Source: Amycolatopsis acidiphila
Lineage (GTDB): Bacteria > Actinomycetota > Actinomycetes > Mycobacteriales > Pseudonocardiaceae
Direction of reading: 5' to 3'
Length of the DNA stretch: 64,000 nt
NCBI RefSeq assembly: GCF_021391495.1
Contig: NZ_CP090063.1
Location: 2,728,001 to 2,792,000 of the forward strand
Part shown: positions 33,464-41,721 of the stretch, piece by piece
How positions within the stretch are numbered: position 1 is the first letter of the stretch
Layout of the letters: every line of letters begins with the position of its first letter
Position numbers and translations under genes: made by a program
The notes under the pieces: model-generated
What the model was told of the DNA's origin: nothing
What the model saw: only the letters and a program-made list of their open reading frames with translations
Database searches by the model: none

Positions 33464-34273
33464 TCAGGCGTCCCGGCGCTCGAGCAGCACCGCGGCGGCG
33501 ATGACGGCCACCACCAGATAGCCGCAGAACACCGCGAACCCCGTCCACGGCGCCAGGCTCGTCGGGTCCGCGCGCACCGCCGTGAGCGCCTGCCCGGCCG
33601 CGCTGGGCAGGTAGGGATCGACGTGGCTGGACCAGCTGTCGGGCAGGGCCGACACCAGCGCGGGCAGGACCAGCAACACACCGAACAGCGTCGCGATCGC
33701 CCCGGCCGTGTGCCGGAGGATCCAGCCCAGCGCGACCCCGAGCAGGCCGACCACGGTGAGGTAGAGCGCCGTGCCGAGAACCGCACGCAGCACGCCCGGC
33801 GCGCCGAGCGTCGTCTGGATGTGCTGGGAAGACAGCATCGCCTGGCCGGCGAAGAACGCGACGAACGAGCCGATCACGGTCACCGCGAAAGTCACGACGG
33901 CGAACACCGCCAGCTTCGCCCACAGCACCGGCAGCCGGCGCGGGGCCGCGGACAGGCTCGCCCTGATCATCCCGGTGCTGTACTCGCCGCTGACCACGAG
34001 CACACCGAGCACGCCGATGATCAGCTGGGCCAGGTACAGCCCGCGCAGGCTGGTCACGGTCGGGTCGAAGCGGGCCTGCTCGATCGGGTTCATCCGCGTC
34101 CAGCGGCTGTCGACCACCGCGGAGAACATGATGCCGAACCCCACCAGCACCACGATGTTGGCGGCCAGCGCCACATAGGACGAGCGCAGCGACCGGAACT
34201 TCACCCATTCCGATGCCAGCACCCGGGCCTGGGTCACCCGCGCCCCCGGCATGGGTGCGACAGCCGTGGTCAT
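33464..34273 (-). CDS. ABC-2 type exporter permease
   Basis: A 269-residue membrane protein with about six helices. The N terminus has the typical VLASEWVKFRSLRSSY motif of actinobacterial ABC-2 permeases, followed by VVSGEYSTGMIRASLSA. It pairs with the ATPase gene just upstream (ATGA overlap). These exporters often confer resistance to antibiotics or lantibiotics or move lipids. The substrate is unknown. Confidence 0.92.
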   Translation of the reverse strand: MTTAVAPMPGARVTQARVLASEWVKFRSLRSSYVALAANIVVLVGFGIMFSAVVDSRWTRMNPIEQARFDPTVTSLRGLYLAQLIIGVLGVLVVSGEYSTGMIRASLSAAPRRLPVLWAKLAVFAVVTFAVTVIGSFVAFFAGQAMLSSQHIQTTLGAPGVLRAVLGTALYLTVVGLLGVALGWILRHTAGAIATLFGVLLVLPALVSALPDSWSSHVDPYLPSAAGQALTAVRADPTSLAPWTGFAVFCGYLVVAVIAAAVLLERRDA

Positions 34274-35184
34274 GACGCCTTCCTTTCGGTGCCGTACTCC
34301 ACGGCGTCGTCGGTGAGTTCCATGAACGCCTCCTCCAGCGAGGCCCGGATCGGGGTCAGCTCCTCCAGCGGTAGCTGTTCGCGCAGGGCCACCAGGCCGA
34401 TGTCGGTGGCGCTCATCCCGGAGACCTCCAGCAGACAGTCCTCCTGGGTCGTGATCGAGACGTCCGGCCCGGCCAGCAACGACCGCAGCCGGGTCGCCTG
34501 CGGGCTGCGTACCCGCACCGTGTTGCGCGATGCCGACTCGATGAACTCGGCGACCGAGGTGTCCGCGATGAGCCGACCGCGTCCGACGACGATCAGGTGC
34601 TCGGCCGTCAGCGCCATCTCACTCATCAGATGCGAGGACACGAACACGGTGCGGCCCTCCTCGGCCAGCCCGCGCAGCAGGTTCCGGATCCACAGGATCC
34701 CCTGCGGGTCCAGCCCGTTCACCGGCTCGTCGAGCACCAGCGTGGCCGGGTCGCCCAGCAGCGCCGCCGCGATCCCCAGCCGCTGGCCCATGCCCAGCGA
34801 AAAGCCGCCCACCCGCTTGCGCGCCACCTGCTCCAGACCGACCAGGCCGATCACCTCGTCCACTCGCCGTCGCGGAATTCCGTTGCTGACCGCGAGCGCC
34901 AGCAGGTGGTTGTACGCCGACCGTCCCGTGTGGACTGCCCGCGCTTCGAGCAGTGCACCCACCTCGCGTAACGGGGCGGTGTGCTCGGCGTAGCGGCGGC
35001 CATTGACCAGCACGCTGCCGGACGTCGGCGCGTCCAGCCCCATGATCATCCGGATGGTCGTGGACTTACCGGCCCCGTTCGGTCCGAGGAACCCGGTCAC
35101 CACCCCGGGCTTGACCGTGAACGTGAGCTCGTCGACGGCGAGCTTCTCGCCGTATCTCTTGGTCAGCGCCTGCGCTTCGATCAT
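34270..35184 (-). CDS. ABC exporter ATP-binding protein
   Basis: A 304-residue ATPase with Walker A GPNGAGKST (34-42), the signature segment FSLGMGQRLGIAAALL (degenerate LSGGQ), and Walker B TLVLDEPVNGLDP, plus a C-terminal extension as in drug or bacitracin exporters. The ATG at 35184 has AGGAAGGGG upstream with 6-base spacing; longer frames lack a site. It heads the exporter-kinase-regulator operon on the minus strand. Confidence 0.94.
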   Translation of the reverse strand: MIEAQALTKRYGEKLAVDELTFTVKPGVVTGFLGPNGAGKSTTIRMIMGLDAPTSGSVLVNGRRYAEHTAPLREVGALLEARAVHTGRSAYNHLLALAVSNGIPRRRVDEVIGLVGLEQVARKRVGGFSLGMGQRLGIAAALLGDPATLVLDEPVNGLDPQGILWIRNLLRGLAEEGRTVFVSSHLMSEMALTAEHLIVVGRGRLIADTSVAEFIESASRNTVRVRSPQATRLRSLLAGPDVSITTQEDCLLEVSGMSATDIGLVALREQLPLEELTPIRASLEEAFMELTDDAVEYGTERKAS

Positions 35185-35540
35185 GCCGTACCCCTTCCTG
35201 CCTGTGTCGCGAGGAGTATTGGCCATCAGCGAGGCGTGCACGACTGCCCAGGGACTGAACCCGCGCCCCGAGCCGTCCACCTTCAGACCTACCCGCTACG
35301 CCGAAAGTCGCACCCCGCCCGCTCGCCGGCGATCACTTTCGTCGCCGGCCGAGCCGCGCACTCTTGGTCCTGGCCGGCAGGCGGCATGCCGCCGGGTGCG
35401 TCTTCACCAAGCCCGGCACAGGATCACCCGGACGGGGAGAGCGCCTTACCTCCTGCTGGCCCTCGGTTTGCCTCGCGCTAACTCCGGGGCAAATACCTTC
35501 AGTGACGAATTGGACGCTCACTGCTCGTATTGGAGGGCGT
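35185..35540. other. divergent intergenic region
   Basis: About 356 bases between the ABC ATPase gene and the COG4705 gene. Open frames here are short, without ribosome sites or domains. The promoters of both genes should lie here, but I cannot assign boxes with confidence; the last 60 bases before 35541 are less GC-rich. Confidence 0.55.
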
Positions 35541-36425
35541 ATGGCCGCGGGAAACCTCGGCGACCGCTACGTGCTGCGCAAGCTTCCCCAGGTGACAGCG
35601 TTGTTCTGGGTGCTGAAGATCGTCGCCGTCACGCTGGGAGAGACGGCCGGAGACCTGGTCGGTATCACCTTCCGGACGGGCTACGTCGTCACCGAGCTGC
35701 TGTTTTTGAGTTACTTCTTGATCGTGCTCGCGATCCAGGTCGCGAGCCGCCGCTTCCGCCCGGGCGTGTTCTGGGCGGTCGTGCTCGGAACCAGCATGGT
35801 CGGCACCGAGATGTCGGACCTGCTCGACCGGGGACCTGGTCACGGCAGCGCGGCGAACGGGGTCGGATACGGGTGGGGCGCGATCATCCTCACCAGCCTG
35901 CTCGCGCTCATCTTCCTCCTGTGGTGGCGCACAGGGCAGACCTTCGACGTGGAGAACATCGCCGGCCGCAAGGGCGAGATCCTGTACTGGACCGCCATCC
36001 TGGTGTCCAACACGCTCGGCACCGCCAGCGGCGACTGGCTGTCGGACGACACCGGACTGGGTTTCCGCAACGCGTTCCTGATCATCGCGGCCATCATGGT
36101 GCTCATCGTCGCCGCGCATTACCTGACCAGGATCAACACGATGCTGCTGTTCTGGCTCGCGTTCATCCTGACACGCCCATTGGGCGCCGCCGGCGGGGAC
36201 GCGCTCACCAAGCCGGTTGCGGACGGCGGTCTCGGCTGGGGCACGCTGTGGGGCTCGGCGGCGCTGTTCGGACTGCTCGCTGTCCTGGTCGCCCACCAGG
36301 CTCGTCATGTCCGGCGGCGTCCACTGCCTCCGTTGCCCTACCCCGTCAACCGGATGACCGGGGCACCGCAAACGCCCAACGGCGCGGTGATCACCCGCGG
36401 CCGTGACGCCACACTGCCCCGGTGA
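35541..36425 (+). CDS. COG4705-type membrane protein
   Basis: A 294-residue protein with about eight helices and two similar halves. Each half carries the repeat pattern WxxKxxxxTLGETAGDL (near 20-38) or the related LVSNTLGTASGDWLSDD (near 154-171), and a third TRPLGAAGGDALTKP lies near 215. These repeats are the hallmark of the uncharacterised COG4705 family. Conserved Asp and Thr residues inside helices hint at ion transport. ATG at 35541 is preceded by TGGAGGG. It is convergent with the MerR-type gene. Confidence 0.85.
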   Translation: MAAGNLGDRYVLRKLPQVTALFWVLKIVAVTLGETAGDLVGITFRTGYVVTELLFLSYFLIVLAIQVASRRFRPGVFWAVVLGTSMVGTEMSDLLDRGPGHGSAANGVGYGWGAIILTSLLALIFLLWWRTGQTFDVENIAGRKGEILYWTAILVSNTLGTASGDWLSDDTGLGFRNAFLIIAAIMVLIVAAHYLTRINTMLLFWLAFILTRPLGAAGGDALTKPVADGGLGWGTLWGSAALFGLLAVLVAHQARHVRRRPLPPLPYPVNRMTGAPQTPNGAVITRGRDATLPR

Positions 36426-36587
36426 CGACGCGCCTATGACGACCGGGCTCGTCCGATTCGCCGGCGGCAGTCCCGGGGGACCGGTCGCGCTGGCGTGACT
36501 CCGCTGCGCGGCAGCGAGGGGTTCGCAGCATCGAGGGGGCCGCTTGCGCGGGTGTACCGCCCGTCCTGGCCGGTACACCCACCGCGC

Positions 36588-36926
36588 TCAGTCGGACGCC
36601 GGGTGGTCGGCGGTGCGGTGCTGGGCTTCGTGGAGTTGGTCTTCGAGGGTGATGATGCGGCAGGCCGCATCGATCGGGGTGCCCTGGTCGACCAGTTCCC
36701 GCACCCGGGCGGCGAGGCGCAACTGGTGGCGGGAGTAGCGGCGATGCCCACCGGTCGAGCGCTGCGGCTCGATCAAGCCGGCTTCGTCCAGGCTGCGCAG
36801 GAAGCCCTGGGAGGCGCCGAGCATCTCCGCGGCCCGGCCCATCGTGTAGGCGGGATAGTGCTCATCGTCGAACTTGTCGGCCGCGCCCGAGCGAGGGGCG
36901 GGGGTATCGCGTGGGTCAGGGATCAT
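36588..36926 (-). CDS. MerR-family regulator, short
   Basis: A 112-residue DNA-binding protein. Residues about 24-95 are a MerR winged helix: YTMGRAAEMLGASQGFLRSL, then EAGLIEPQRSTGGHRRYSRH. The C-terminal tail is a short Glu/His-rich helix, so there is no ligand domain. It resembles HspR-like or stand-alone MerR proteins of actinobacteria. A perfect 36-base palindrome begins 18 bases upstream of its start, in its leader or promoter. Confidence 0.9.
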   Translation of the reverse strand: MIPDPRDTPAPRSGAADKFDDEHYPAYTMGRAAEMLGASQGFLRSLDEAGLIEPQRSTGGHRRYSRHQLRLAARVRELVDQGTPIDAACRIITLEDQLHEAQHRTADHPASD

Positions 36927-36944
36927 GCCACCTCCACATCACGA

Positions 36945-36980
36945 GAAGCCCCGGGTGCCGTCGACGGCACCCGGGGCTTC
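36945..36980. repeat. perfect 36-base palindrome upstream of the MerR-type gene
   Basis: GAAGCCCCGGGTGCCGTC is followed directly by its exact complement, giving an 18-base-pair stem with no fixed loop. It begins 18 bases upstream of the MerR-type ATG. It could be a terminator or attenuator hairpin for minus-strand transcripts, or a large operator. Confidence 0.85.
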
Positions 36981-37006
36981 AGGGGTTTGGGTTTCACCAT
37001 TGTCAA

Positions 37007-37057
37007 CCGGCCGTGCGGCCGGCTTCGGGTACCCGCGTCGTCCGGCCGAGAGGCCGG
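37007..37057. repeat. two matched short hairpins
   Basis: Two copies of a CCGGCC/GGCCGG stem with tetraloops GTGC (37007-37022) and GAGA (37042-37057) stand 35 bases apart. The second loop is of the GNRA type that stabilises RNA hairpins. Confidence 0.6.
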
Positions 37058-37270
37058 CTGTGCGGGGATCGCTTATTCGTAACCGAGAACCACCTGCCAA
37101 TCTGATGGGACTGCGGTACCCGCGCGGCACTACCGCACAGCCGCGGCGGGCGATCCAATGATGTGCCCGTTCCCTTCCTTTCAGTGTTTTTCTCTTACCG
37201 TGCACTACTGCGATCATCACCGGCTGGAACCCCTTACCGTGACCGGCCCCAGCACGCCTGAGATCGCTGA

Positions 37271-37314
37271 TCAGGTGTGCCGAAGCCGGCACTGACTGGC
37301 TCCGGCACACCTGA
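37271..37314. repeat. 44-base extended hairpin
   Basis: TCAGGTGTGCCG at 37271-37282 pairs perfectly with 37303-37314. An inner AGCC/GGCT stem extends the structure, leaving a 9-10 base loop. No T-tract follows. It may be a terminator or part of a structured transcript. Confidence 0.75.
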
Positions 37315-37675
37315 CGTCTTCACTGCATACTGCGAACTACGTACTTGCTCATCGTTCACGGGCGCTCGAACTCCACCCGCGTCGTGCACTACTCCGCCCG
37401 GGGTCATCACCACTTCTTCTTCCCGCATCGACCCCGGTACTGCTTCGATCACCAGCCGGAACCCGGTGTGGATCGGCCCCGTCTGTCTGACCGTCTTGTC
37501 TCACTTCGCGGGTAGTTACGTCATCTCCCGCGCCTGCTTGACCTTGTCTCTCTCGCTTCGAACAGAAGACTACACACACTCGGGCTCGAATGTCTACTCC
37601 CGTCGTCGTAGATTTACTGCCTTACCCGATGTAGTGATGCGCCCGGCACGCTGCGCCTCGAAGGAGATGGTTCCC

Positions 37676-37927
37676 ATGAGCGACACGGCCGCACCGCAGG
37701 ATCCGTTCGGTCTCGCGGGTGTGCGCGACCGACAGGACTACGTCCGCCGCCTCACCGAACTGCTCGAACGCGGCCGAGTGGAGCCGGTGGCCGCGGTGCT
37801 CTCGGCGGCTGAGGCCTATGCCGCCGCCGAGTTGCTCGGCCAGTACGCGCAGCTCGACCCGACCGGCGGCTTGAACCAGCTGGCCGCCACCCTGGCCAGC
37901 CGTCTCTACAGCCGGTTGGGAGCTTGA
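37676..37927 (+). CDS. small conserved-type hypothetical protein
   Basis: An 83-residue acidic/helical protein with the segment DRQDYVRRLTELLERGRVEP followed by an Ala-rich helix and QYAQLDPTGGLNQLAATLASRLY. There is no signal or membrane helix. The start is well supported: AAGGAG at 37661-37666 stands 9 bases before the ATG, while the ATG at 37667 directly abuts that site. I do not recognise a family. It lies downstream of the hairpin-rich region. Confidence 0.75.
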   Translation: MSDTAAPQDPFGLAGVRDRQDYVRRLTELLERGRVEPVAAVLSAAEAYAAAELLGQYAQLDPTGGLNQLAATLASRLYSRLGA

Positions 37928-38143
37928 GCCCTCGCCGCTACGCCTCGCCAGCAGGGTTCACGGCGGAGCTCACCGGCGTGGCGGGTTCGCCGGAAGACGA
38001 TCAACAGGCCGTTGGGCCGCTCTCGCCTTGCGCCACGGCGATCGTGTCGCTCTCGTGGATGTCCGGGAGACACGCCGCGCACGGGTGCCGACGCTGCGGT
38101 GGCCGACCACGCGGCTCCTACCCCTGGCGGGGCGGGATGCCGC
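37928..38143. other. convergent intergenic region, nothing recognised
   Basis: About 216 bases between two convergent genes. No domain is visible in any frame, and I see no strong terminator hairpin. Confidence 0.5.
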
Positions 38144-38956
38144 TTACTTCAGCATGAATCCCGCGTCGATCTGCTGGGTGGTGCCGGTGATCCACTTGCC
38201 CGCGTCGGACACCAGGAACACGACGACCTCGGACACGTCGCGCACCGGCATCGCGTCGACCGGCATCAGGTTGTAGCGCATGGCGTCGCCAAGCTCCTTG
38301 TGCTCCTCGAGCCACTGTGGGAAGTAGTCGTTGTTGGACATGGGGGAGTCGACGCCGGTGGGGTGGATGGTGTTGACCCGAATGGACTCCGGCGCCAGCT
38401 CGCAGGCGAGTGTCCGCATGAGACCGACGATCCCGTGTTTCGCCGCCGTGTAGTGCGTGCAGCCCGCGACCCCCCTGAGCCCGGCGATGGACGACGTGAT
38501 GACGACGGAACCGCCGCGGCCGCCCGCCCGGATGTGCGGGACCACCGCCCGGCAGGCCTTGAACACGCCGGTCAGGTTGATGCCGATCATGTCGTCCCAC
38601 GCCTCGTCGGACAGCTCCCACGTGTTCTCCGACAGGCTGAGGATCCCCGCGTTGGCGAGCAGGATGTCGATGCGGCCGAATTCCCGCATCGCGGTGTCGG
38701 CGAGCCGGGTCATGTCGGCGGTGCTGCGCACGTCGGCTTCCAGGGCGACGCAGCGCCGGCCGGTCTTCTCGACGGCGACGACGGTCTCGTCGAGGTCCCC
38801 CGGGCGCCCGGTCGGGAACGGCACGGAGCCGACCTGCTCGGTGATGTCGCACACGACGATGTCCGCGCCTTCCTCGGCGAGCCGCACCGCGTGTGAGCGC
38901 CCCTGCCCGCGGCCGCCTCCAGTGATGACGGCGACCTTCCCGTCGAGCTGTCCCAT
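38144..38956 (-). CDS. mycofactocin-coupled SDR dehydrogenase
   Basis: A 270-residue short-chain dehydrogenase with TGGGRGQGRSHAVRLAEEGAD at its nucleotide site. The GQGRSHA form, a 25-30 residue insertion before the second strand, and PTGVDSPMSNN near the C terminus are marks of the subfamily whose bound NAD is thought to be recycled by mycofactocin rather than exchanged. Catalytic Ser, Tyr (HYTAAKHG) and Lys are present. It is the last gene of the sugar/polyol operon and would oxidise an alcohol in that pathway. Mycofactocin synthesis genes are not in this window. Confidence 0.9.
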   Translation of the reverse strand: MGQLDGKVAVITGGGRGQGRSHAVRLAEEGADIVVCDITEQVGSVPFPTGRPGDLDETVVAVEKTGRRCVALEADVRSTADMTRLADTAMREFGRIDILLANAGILSLSENTWELSDEAWDDMIGINLTGVFKACRAVVPHIRAGGRGGSVVITSSIAGLRGVAGCTHYTAAKHGIVGLMRTLACELAPESIRVNTIHPTGVDSPMSNNDYFPQWLEEHKELGDAMRYNLMPVDAMPVRDVSEVVVFLVSDAGKWITGTTQQIDAGFMLK

Positions 38957-38969
38957 GTTTTTGCTCCTC

Positions 38970-39833
38970 TCAGTGGTGGTGCAGCGATGCGCGGAGGAAG
39001 GCGAGGCCGTCGGCGGCCAGTGCGTCCATCGAGGGGGCGACCGGGCGCCACAGCGACACCGCCCGCGCGATTTCGGCGATCGTGGGCAGGAACGACTCGA
39101 CCACGATCTGTCCCCGGTAGCCGATGTCCTCGAGCGCGGCGAACACCTCCGGCCACGGGATGTGCCCGCTGCCGGGGGTGCCGCGGTCGTTCTCCGAGAC
39201 CTGGAAGTGGAAGACCCGTTCGCCGGCGGTGCGGATCGCGGCGCCGAGGTCCTTCTCCTCGATGTTCTGGTGGAACGTGTCGAGCAGGAGCCCGATGTTG
39301 TCGCGGCCGGTGGCGGCGCACAGCTCCAGGCCCTGTTCGACGGTGTTGACGAGGTCCGTTTCGAAGCGGTTCAACGGTTCGAGTGCCAGCCGGATGCCGT
39401 GTTCGCCCGCGTGGTCCGCGGCGGCTCGCAGGCTTTCCACCGCCTGCGTGCGCTGCAGCGCACGCTCGTCGGGCGGCAGCAGCCGGGCTTGCCCGGTAGG
39501 CGCGTACATCGGTCCCGCCACGTGTGGCGAGCCGACCGCCGCCGCCAGTTCCACGCAGCGGCGCAGGTAGTTCAGGCCCGCGGCGCGGTGACCGGGATCC
39601 TCTGCGGACAGGTCCCGGTCGGCGCCGAAGGCGCCGCAGATGCCGACGGCGAGCCCGTGCTCCTCGGCCGCGTCGCGCAGGGCCTGCGCCGACAGCAGCC
39701 GCGGGTCCTCGACGCAGACCTCGATCACGTCGTAACCCAGCTCGGCGACCTTGGCGAAGGCTGCCGGGCAGTCGGAGTCGGAGAACGGCGAGGCGAGCAC
39801 GAACGTGCTCAGTCCCAGGGGATTGCCCGCCAC
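38970..39833 (-). CDS. sugar isomerase/epimerase-like TIM barrel
   Basis: A 287-residue AP-endonuclease-2-type TIM barrel. Metal-site segments are ALEPLNRFETDLVNT (Glu), LLDTFHQNIEEKD (Asp/His), FHFQVSENDRG (His) and IVVESF (Glu), the pattern of ketose 3-epimerases. It might interconvert keto sugars or act on 3-keto sugars. GTG at 39833 stands 1 base after the stop of the preceding TIM-barrel gene. The longer open frame upstream lies over that gene and is a shadow. Confidence 0.88.
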   Translation of the reverse strand: MAGNPLGLSTFVLASPFSDSDCPAAFAKVAELGYDVIEVCVEDPRLLSAQALRDAAEEHGLAVGICGAFGADRDLSAEDPGHRAAGLNYLRRCVELAAAVGSPHVAGPMYAPTGQARLLPPDERALQRTQAVESLRAAADHAGEHGIRLALEPLNRFETDLVNTVEQGLELCAATGRDNIGLLLDTFHQNIEEKDLGAAIRTAGERVFHFQVSENDRGTPGSGHIPWPEVFAALEDIGYRGQIVVESFLPTIAEIARAVSLWRPVAPSMDALAADGLAFLRASLHHH

Positions 39834-39834
39834 G

Positions 39835-40674
39835 TCACACCAGCCCCAGCTCGGCCTCGAGCTTCTTGGTGTGGGCGATCGCCGCCTCGGTGTAGGTGTC
39901 GAGGAACTCCGGCGCGCCCGCACCGGACAGCACGCCCCACACGTCGCCGGCGGCGGGCAGCAGCTCGTAGGCGATCCAGCCGGTGTAGCCGACCTCGGCG
40001 ATGGCCTGGACGATCGGCCGGAAGTCGGTGTGCCCGTAGCCCGGCGCGGCGCGGTTGCTGTCTGCCAGGTGCACGTGGACCAGCCGGTGCCCGCAGCGCC
40101 GGATCGCCGCGGCGATGTCCCGCTCCTCCAGTGCCATGTGGAAGGTGTCGGCCATGCAGCCCAGTGCGGCGTGCCCGGCCTCGTCGACAAAGGCGATCGC
40201 CTGGTCCATCCGGTTGATCAGGTAGGTCTCGTACCGGTTCCACGGCTCGACCGCGATCCGCACGCCGTGGTCGTCCGCGTAGGCGGCGATCGCGCGCGCG
40301 GCGTCGAGCGCCCACGCCCACTCGCGGTCCCGGTCGGCCTCCGGGACGATCTTCATGCAGGCCGTGGGGGTGAAGGTGACGACGTCCGCGCCGAGCGCGG
40401 CGGCGTAGTCGACGTTGCCGCGCAGGTAGTCCAGCGCGCGGCGGCGGACCGCGGAGTCGGCGCTGACAAGGTCGCGTTCCGGGGTGAAGATGCTGATGAC
40501 CGACGACGCGCGCACACCGTGCTTGTCCAGCTCGCGACGGACCTCGCCGACGTCGTGCTGGGCGGGTTCGCCGACGAGCTCGACGCCGTCGTAGCCGAAC
40601 TTCGCGATCCGCGCGATGCCGGCCGCGAGCGGCTCCCGGCCGTAGACGAGAGTGTTGTAGGTGTAGCGGAACAT
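39835..40674 (-). CDS. sugar isomerase/epimerase-like TIM barrel
   Basis: A 279-residue member of the same family. Metal-site segments are AVEPWNRYETYLINR, CMADTFHMALEERD, VHVHLADSNRAAPGYGH and AYELLP. It is of the ketose 3-epimerase/tagatose epimerase style and is only moderately similar to the neighbouring copy, so the two probably catalyse different steps. The start is the ATG at 40674, 9 bases after the binding-protein gene. Confidence 0.88.
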   Translation of the reverse strand: MFRYTYNTLVYGREPLAAGIARIAKFGYDGVELVGEPAQHDVGEVRRELDKHGVRASSVISIFTPERDLVSADSAVRRRALDYLRGNVDYAAALGADVVTFTPTACMKIVPEADRDREWAWALDAARAIAAYADDHGVRIAVEPWNRYETYLINRMDQAIAFVDEAGHAALGCMADTFHMALEERDIAAAIRRCGHRLVHVHLADSNRAAPGYGHTDFRPIVQAIAEVGYTGWIAYELLPAAGDVWGVLSGAGAPEFLDTYTEAAIAHTKKLEAELGLV

Positions 40675-40683
40675 CGGTGCGCC

Positions 40684-41721
40684 TCAATCCGTGGTCTGGA
40701 AGTCGCGGGTGTAGTCGTCGACGTTGTCCTTGGTGAACGTGATCGGATCGCCCAGTACGATCTCGCCGTCGGCCCCGACCGTGCGGCGGCCGAGGTGACC
40801 GGCGGAGAACGACTCGCCTTGCCTGCCGGTGATCTCGCCGGAGATGTAGGCCGCCGCCGCGTAGTAGGCGAGGTAGCCCAGTTCACGCGGACTCCACAGG
40901 ACGTACGCCGGCACCTGCCCGTTCCGGAGCAGCTGCGCGTCGGCGCTGGGGTTGCCCAGGCCGGTCACCACGATCCGGTCCGCCACCCCCAGATCGGTGG
41001 CGGCCTTGACACCCGCTTCGAGCGCGATCGGGGTGGGCGCCATGATCCCCCGCAGGTCCGGGTACGCCCGGATCAGCGCCACGGCCGCGTCGTAGCTCTT
41101 CTTCGCGTCGTCGTCGCCGTAGGACGTTTTGACCAGGGTCATGCCCTTGTTCTCCGGCCGGGCCAGCTCCGCGTGCATCGCCGCGATCCACTTGTTGGTG
41201 ACCTCGGCGGTGGCCTGTGAGGAGACGATGCCGAACTGACCGGTGCGGTGCATGGCGTTGGCGAGGATGTCGAACTGCGCTCGCCCGATCGCGTCGGTGC
41301 GGGCCATGTTGACGAAGATCCCGCGGGAGCCGGTGGCGACGTCACCGTCCCATGCCATGATCTTCGCGCCGTGGTCGCGGGCCGCGTTCAGCGCGGGCGC
41401 GACGGCCGTCGAGTCCACCGCGGACAGCCCGATCACGCATGAGCCGCGCTGGCGCCCGCTTTGGATGCGCTGGATCTGGCCGGTCACGTCACCGGCGGCC
41501 GGGCCGACGAAGGACAGGTCCCCGCCCAGCTCGCGCTGCGCGTCCGCCATCCCGGTGTGCACGGCGGCGAAGTACGGGTTGTCGGTCGACTTCGGGATCA
41601 TCGTCAGGTTGCAGTCGCGGATGGACTTCGGAGCGGACGCGCCCGTGCTCGCGGCCGGGGCGCAGGCGCCCAGCAGTGCCAGCGCCAGCGCGGCGGCGAG
41701 TGCGGTGCGGCGGGCCGTCAT
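40684..41721 (-). CDS. sugar ABC importer binding lipoprotein (RhaS/RbsB class)
   Basis: A 345-residue secreted protein with a lipoprotein signal ending LLGAC (lipidation at Cys20). TMIPKSTDNPYFAAVHTGM is the start of a type I periplasmic binding fold as in rhamnose and autoinducer-2 binding proteins, and IVVTGLGNPSADAQLLRNGQ is typical further on. It delivers the sugar to the two permeases encoded upstream in the operon. ATGA overlap with the permease gene. Confidence 0.92.
   Translation of the reverse strand: MTARRTALAAALALALLGACAPAASTGASAPKSIRDCNLTMIPKSTDNPYFAAVHTGMADAQRELGGDLSFVGPAAGDVTGQIQRIQSGRQRGSCVIGLSAVDSTAVAPALNAARDHGAKIMAWDGDVATGSRGIFVNMARTDAIGRAQFDILANAMHRTGQFGIVSSQATAEVTNKWIAAMHAELARPENKGMTLVKTSYGDDDAKKSYDAAVALIRAYPDLRGIMAPTPIALEAGVKAATDLGVADRIVVTGLGNPSADAQLLRNGQVPAYVLWSPRELGYLAYYAAAAYISGEITGRQGESFSAGHLGRRTVGADGEIVLGDPITFTKDNVDDYTRDFQTTD

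Larger units (their letters stand above)
36927..37675. other. hairpin-rich non-coding region
   Basis: About 750 bases without a convincing gene. The base composition is more pyrimidine-rich and less GC-rich than the surroundings. It holds four strong inverted repeats (listed separately) and some repeated words: GTGCACTACT near 37201 and 37384, and GATCA-x-CACC-type words near the GGCTGGAAC and GCCGGAACC segments. Frames on either strand give no recognisable domain. It may carry a structured RNA, an attenuator or binding sites for the MerR-type protein. Confidence 0.55.

Noticed and set aside
32366..34993. An 875-codon open frame on the plus strand
   Set aside because: It lies opposite the kinase, permease and ATPase genes, has a His/Arg/Gln/Asp-rich composition typical of antisense frames in high-GC DNA, and has no domain or ribosome site.
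36927..37675. Possible CRISPR or tandem-repeat array
   Set aside because: The repeated words are short, imperfect and irregularly spaced, and no repeat-spacer periodicity or cas gene is present.
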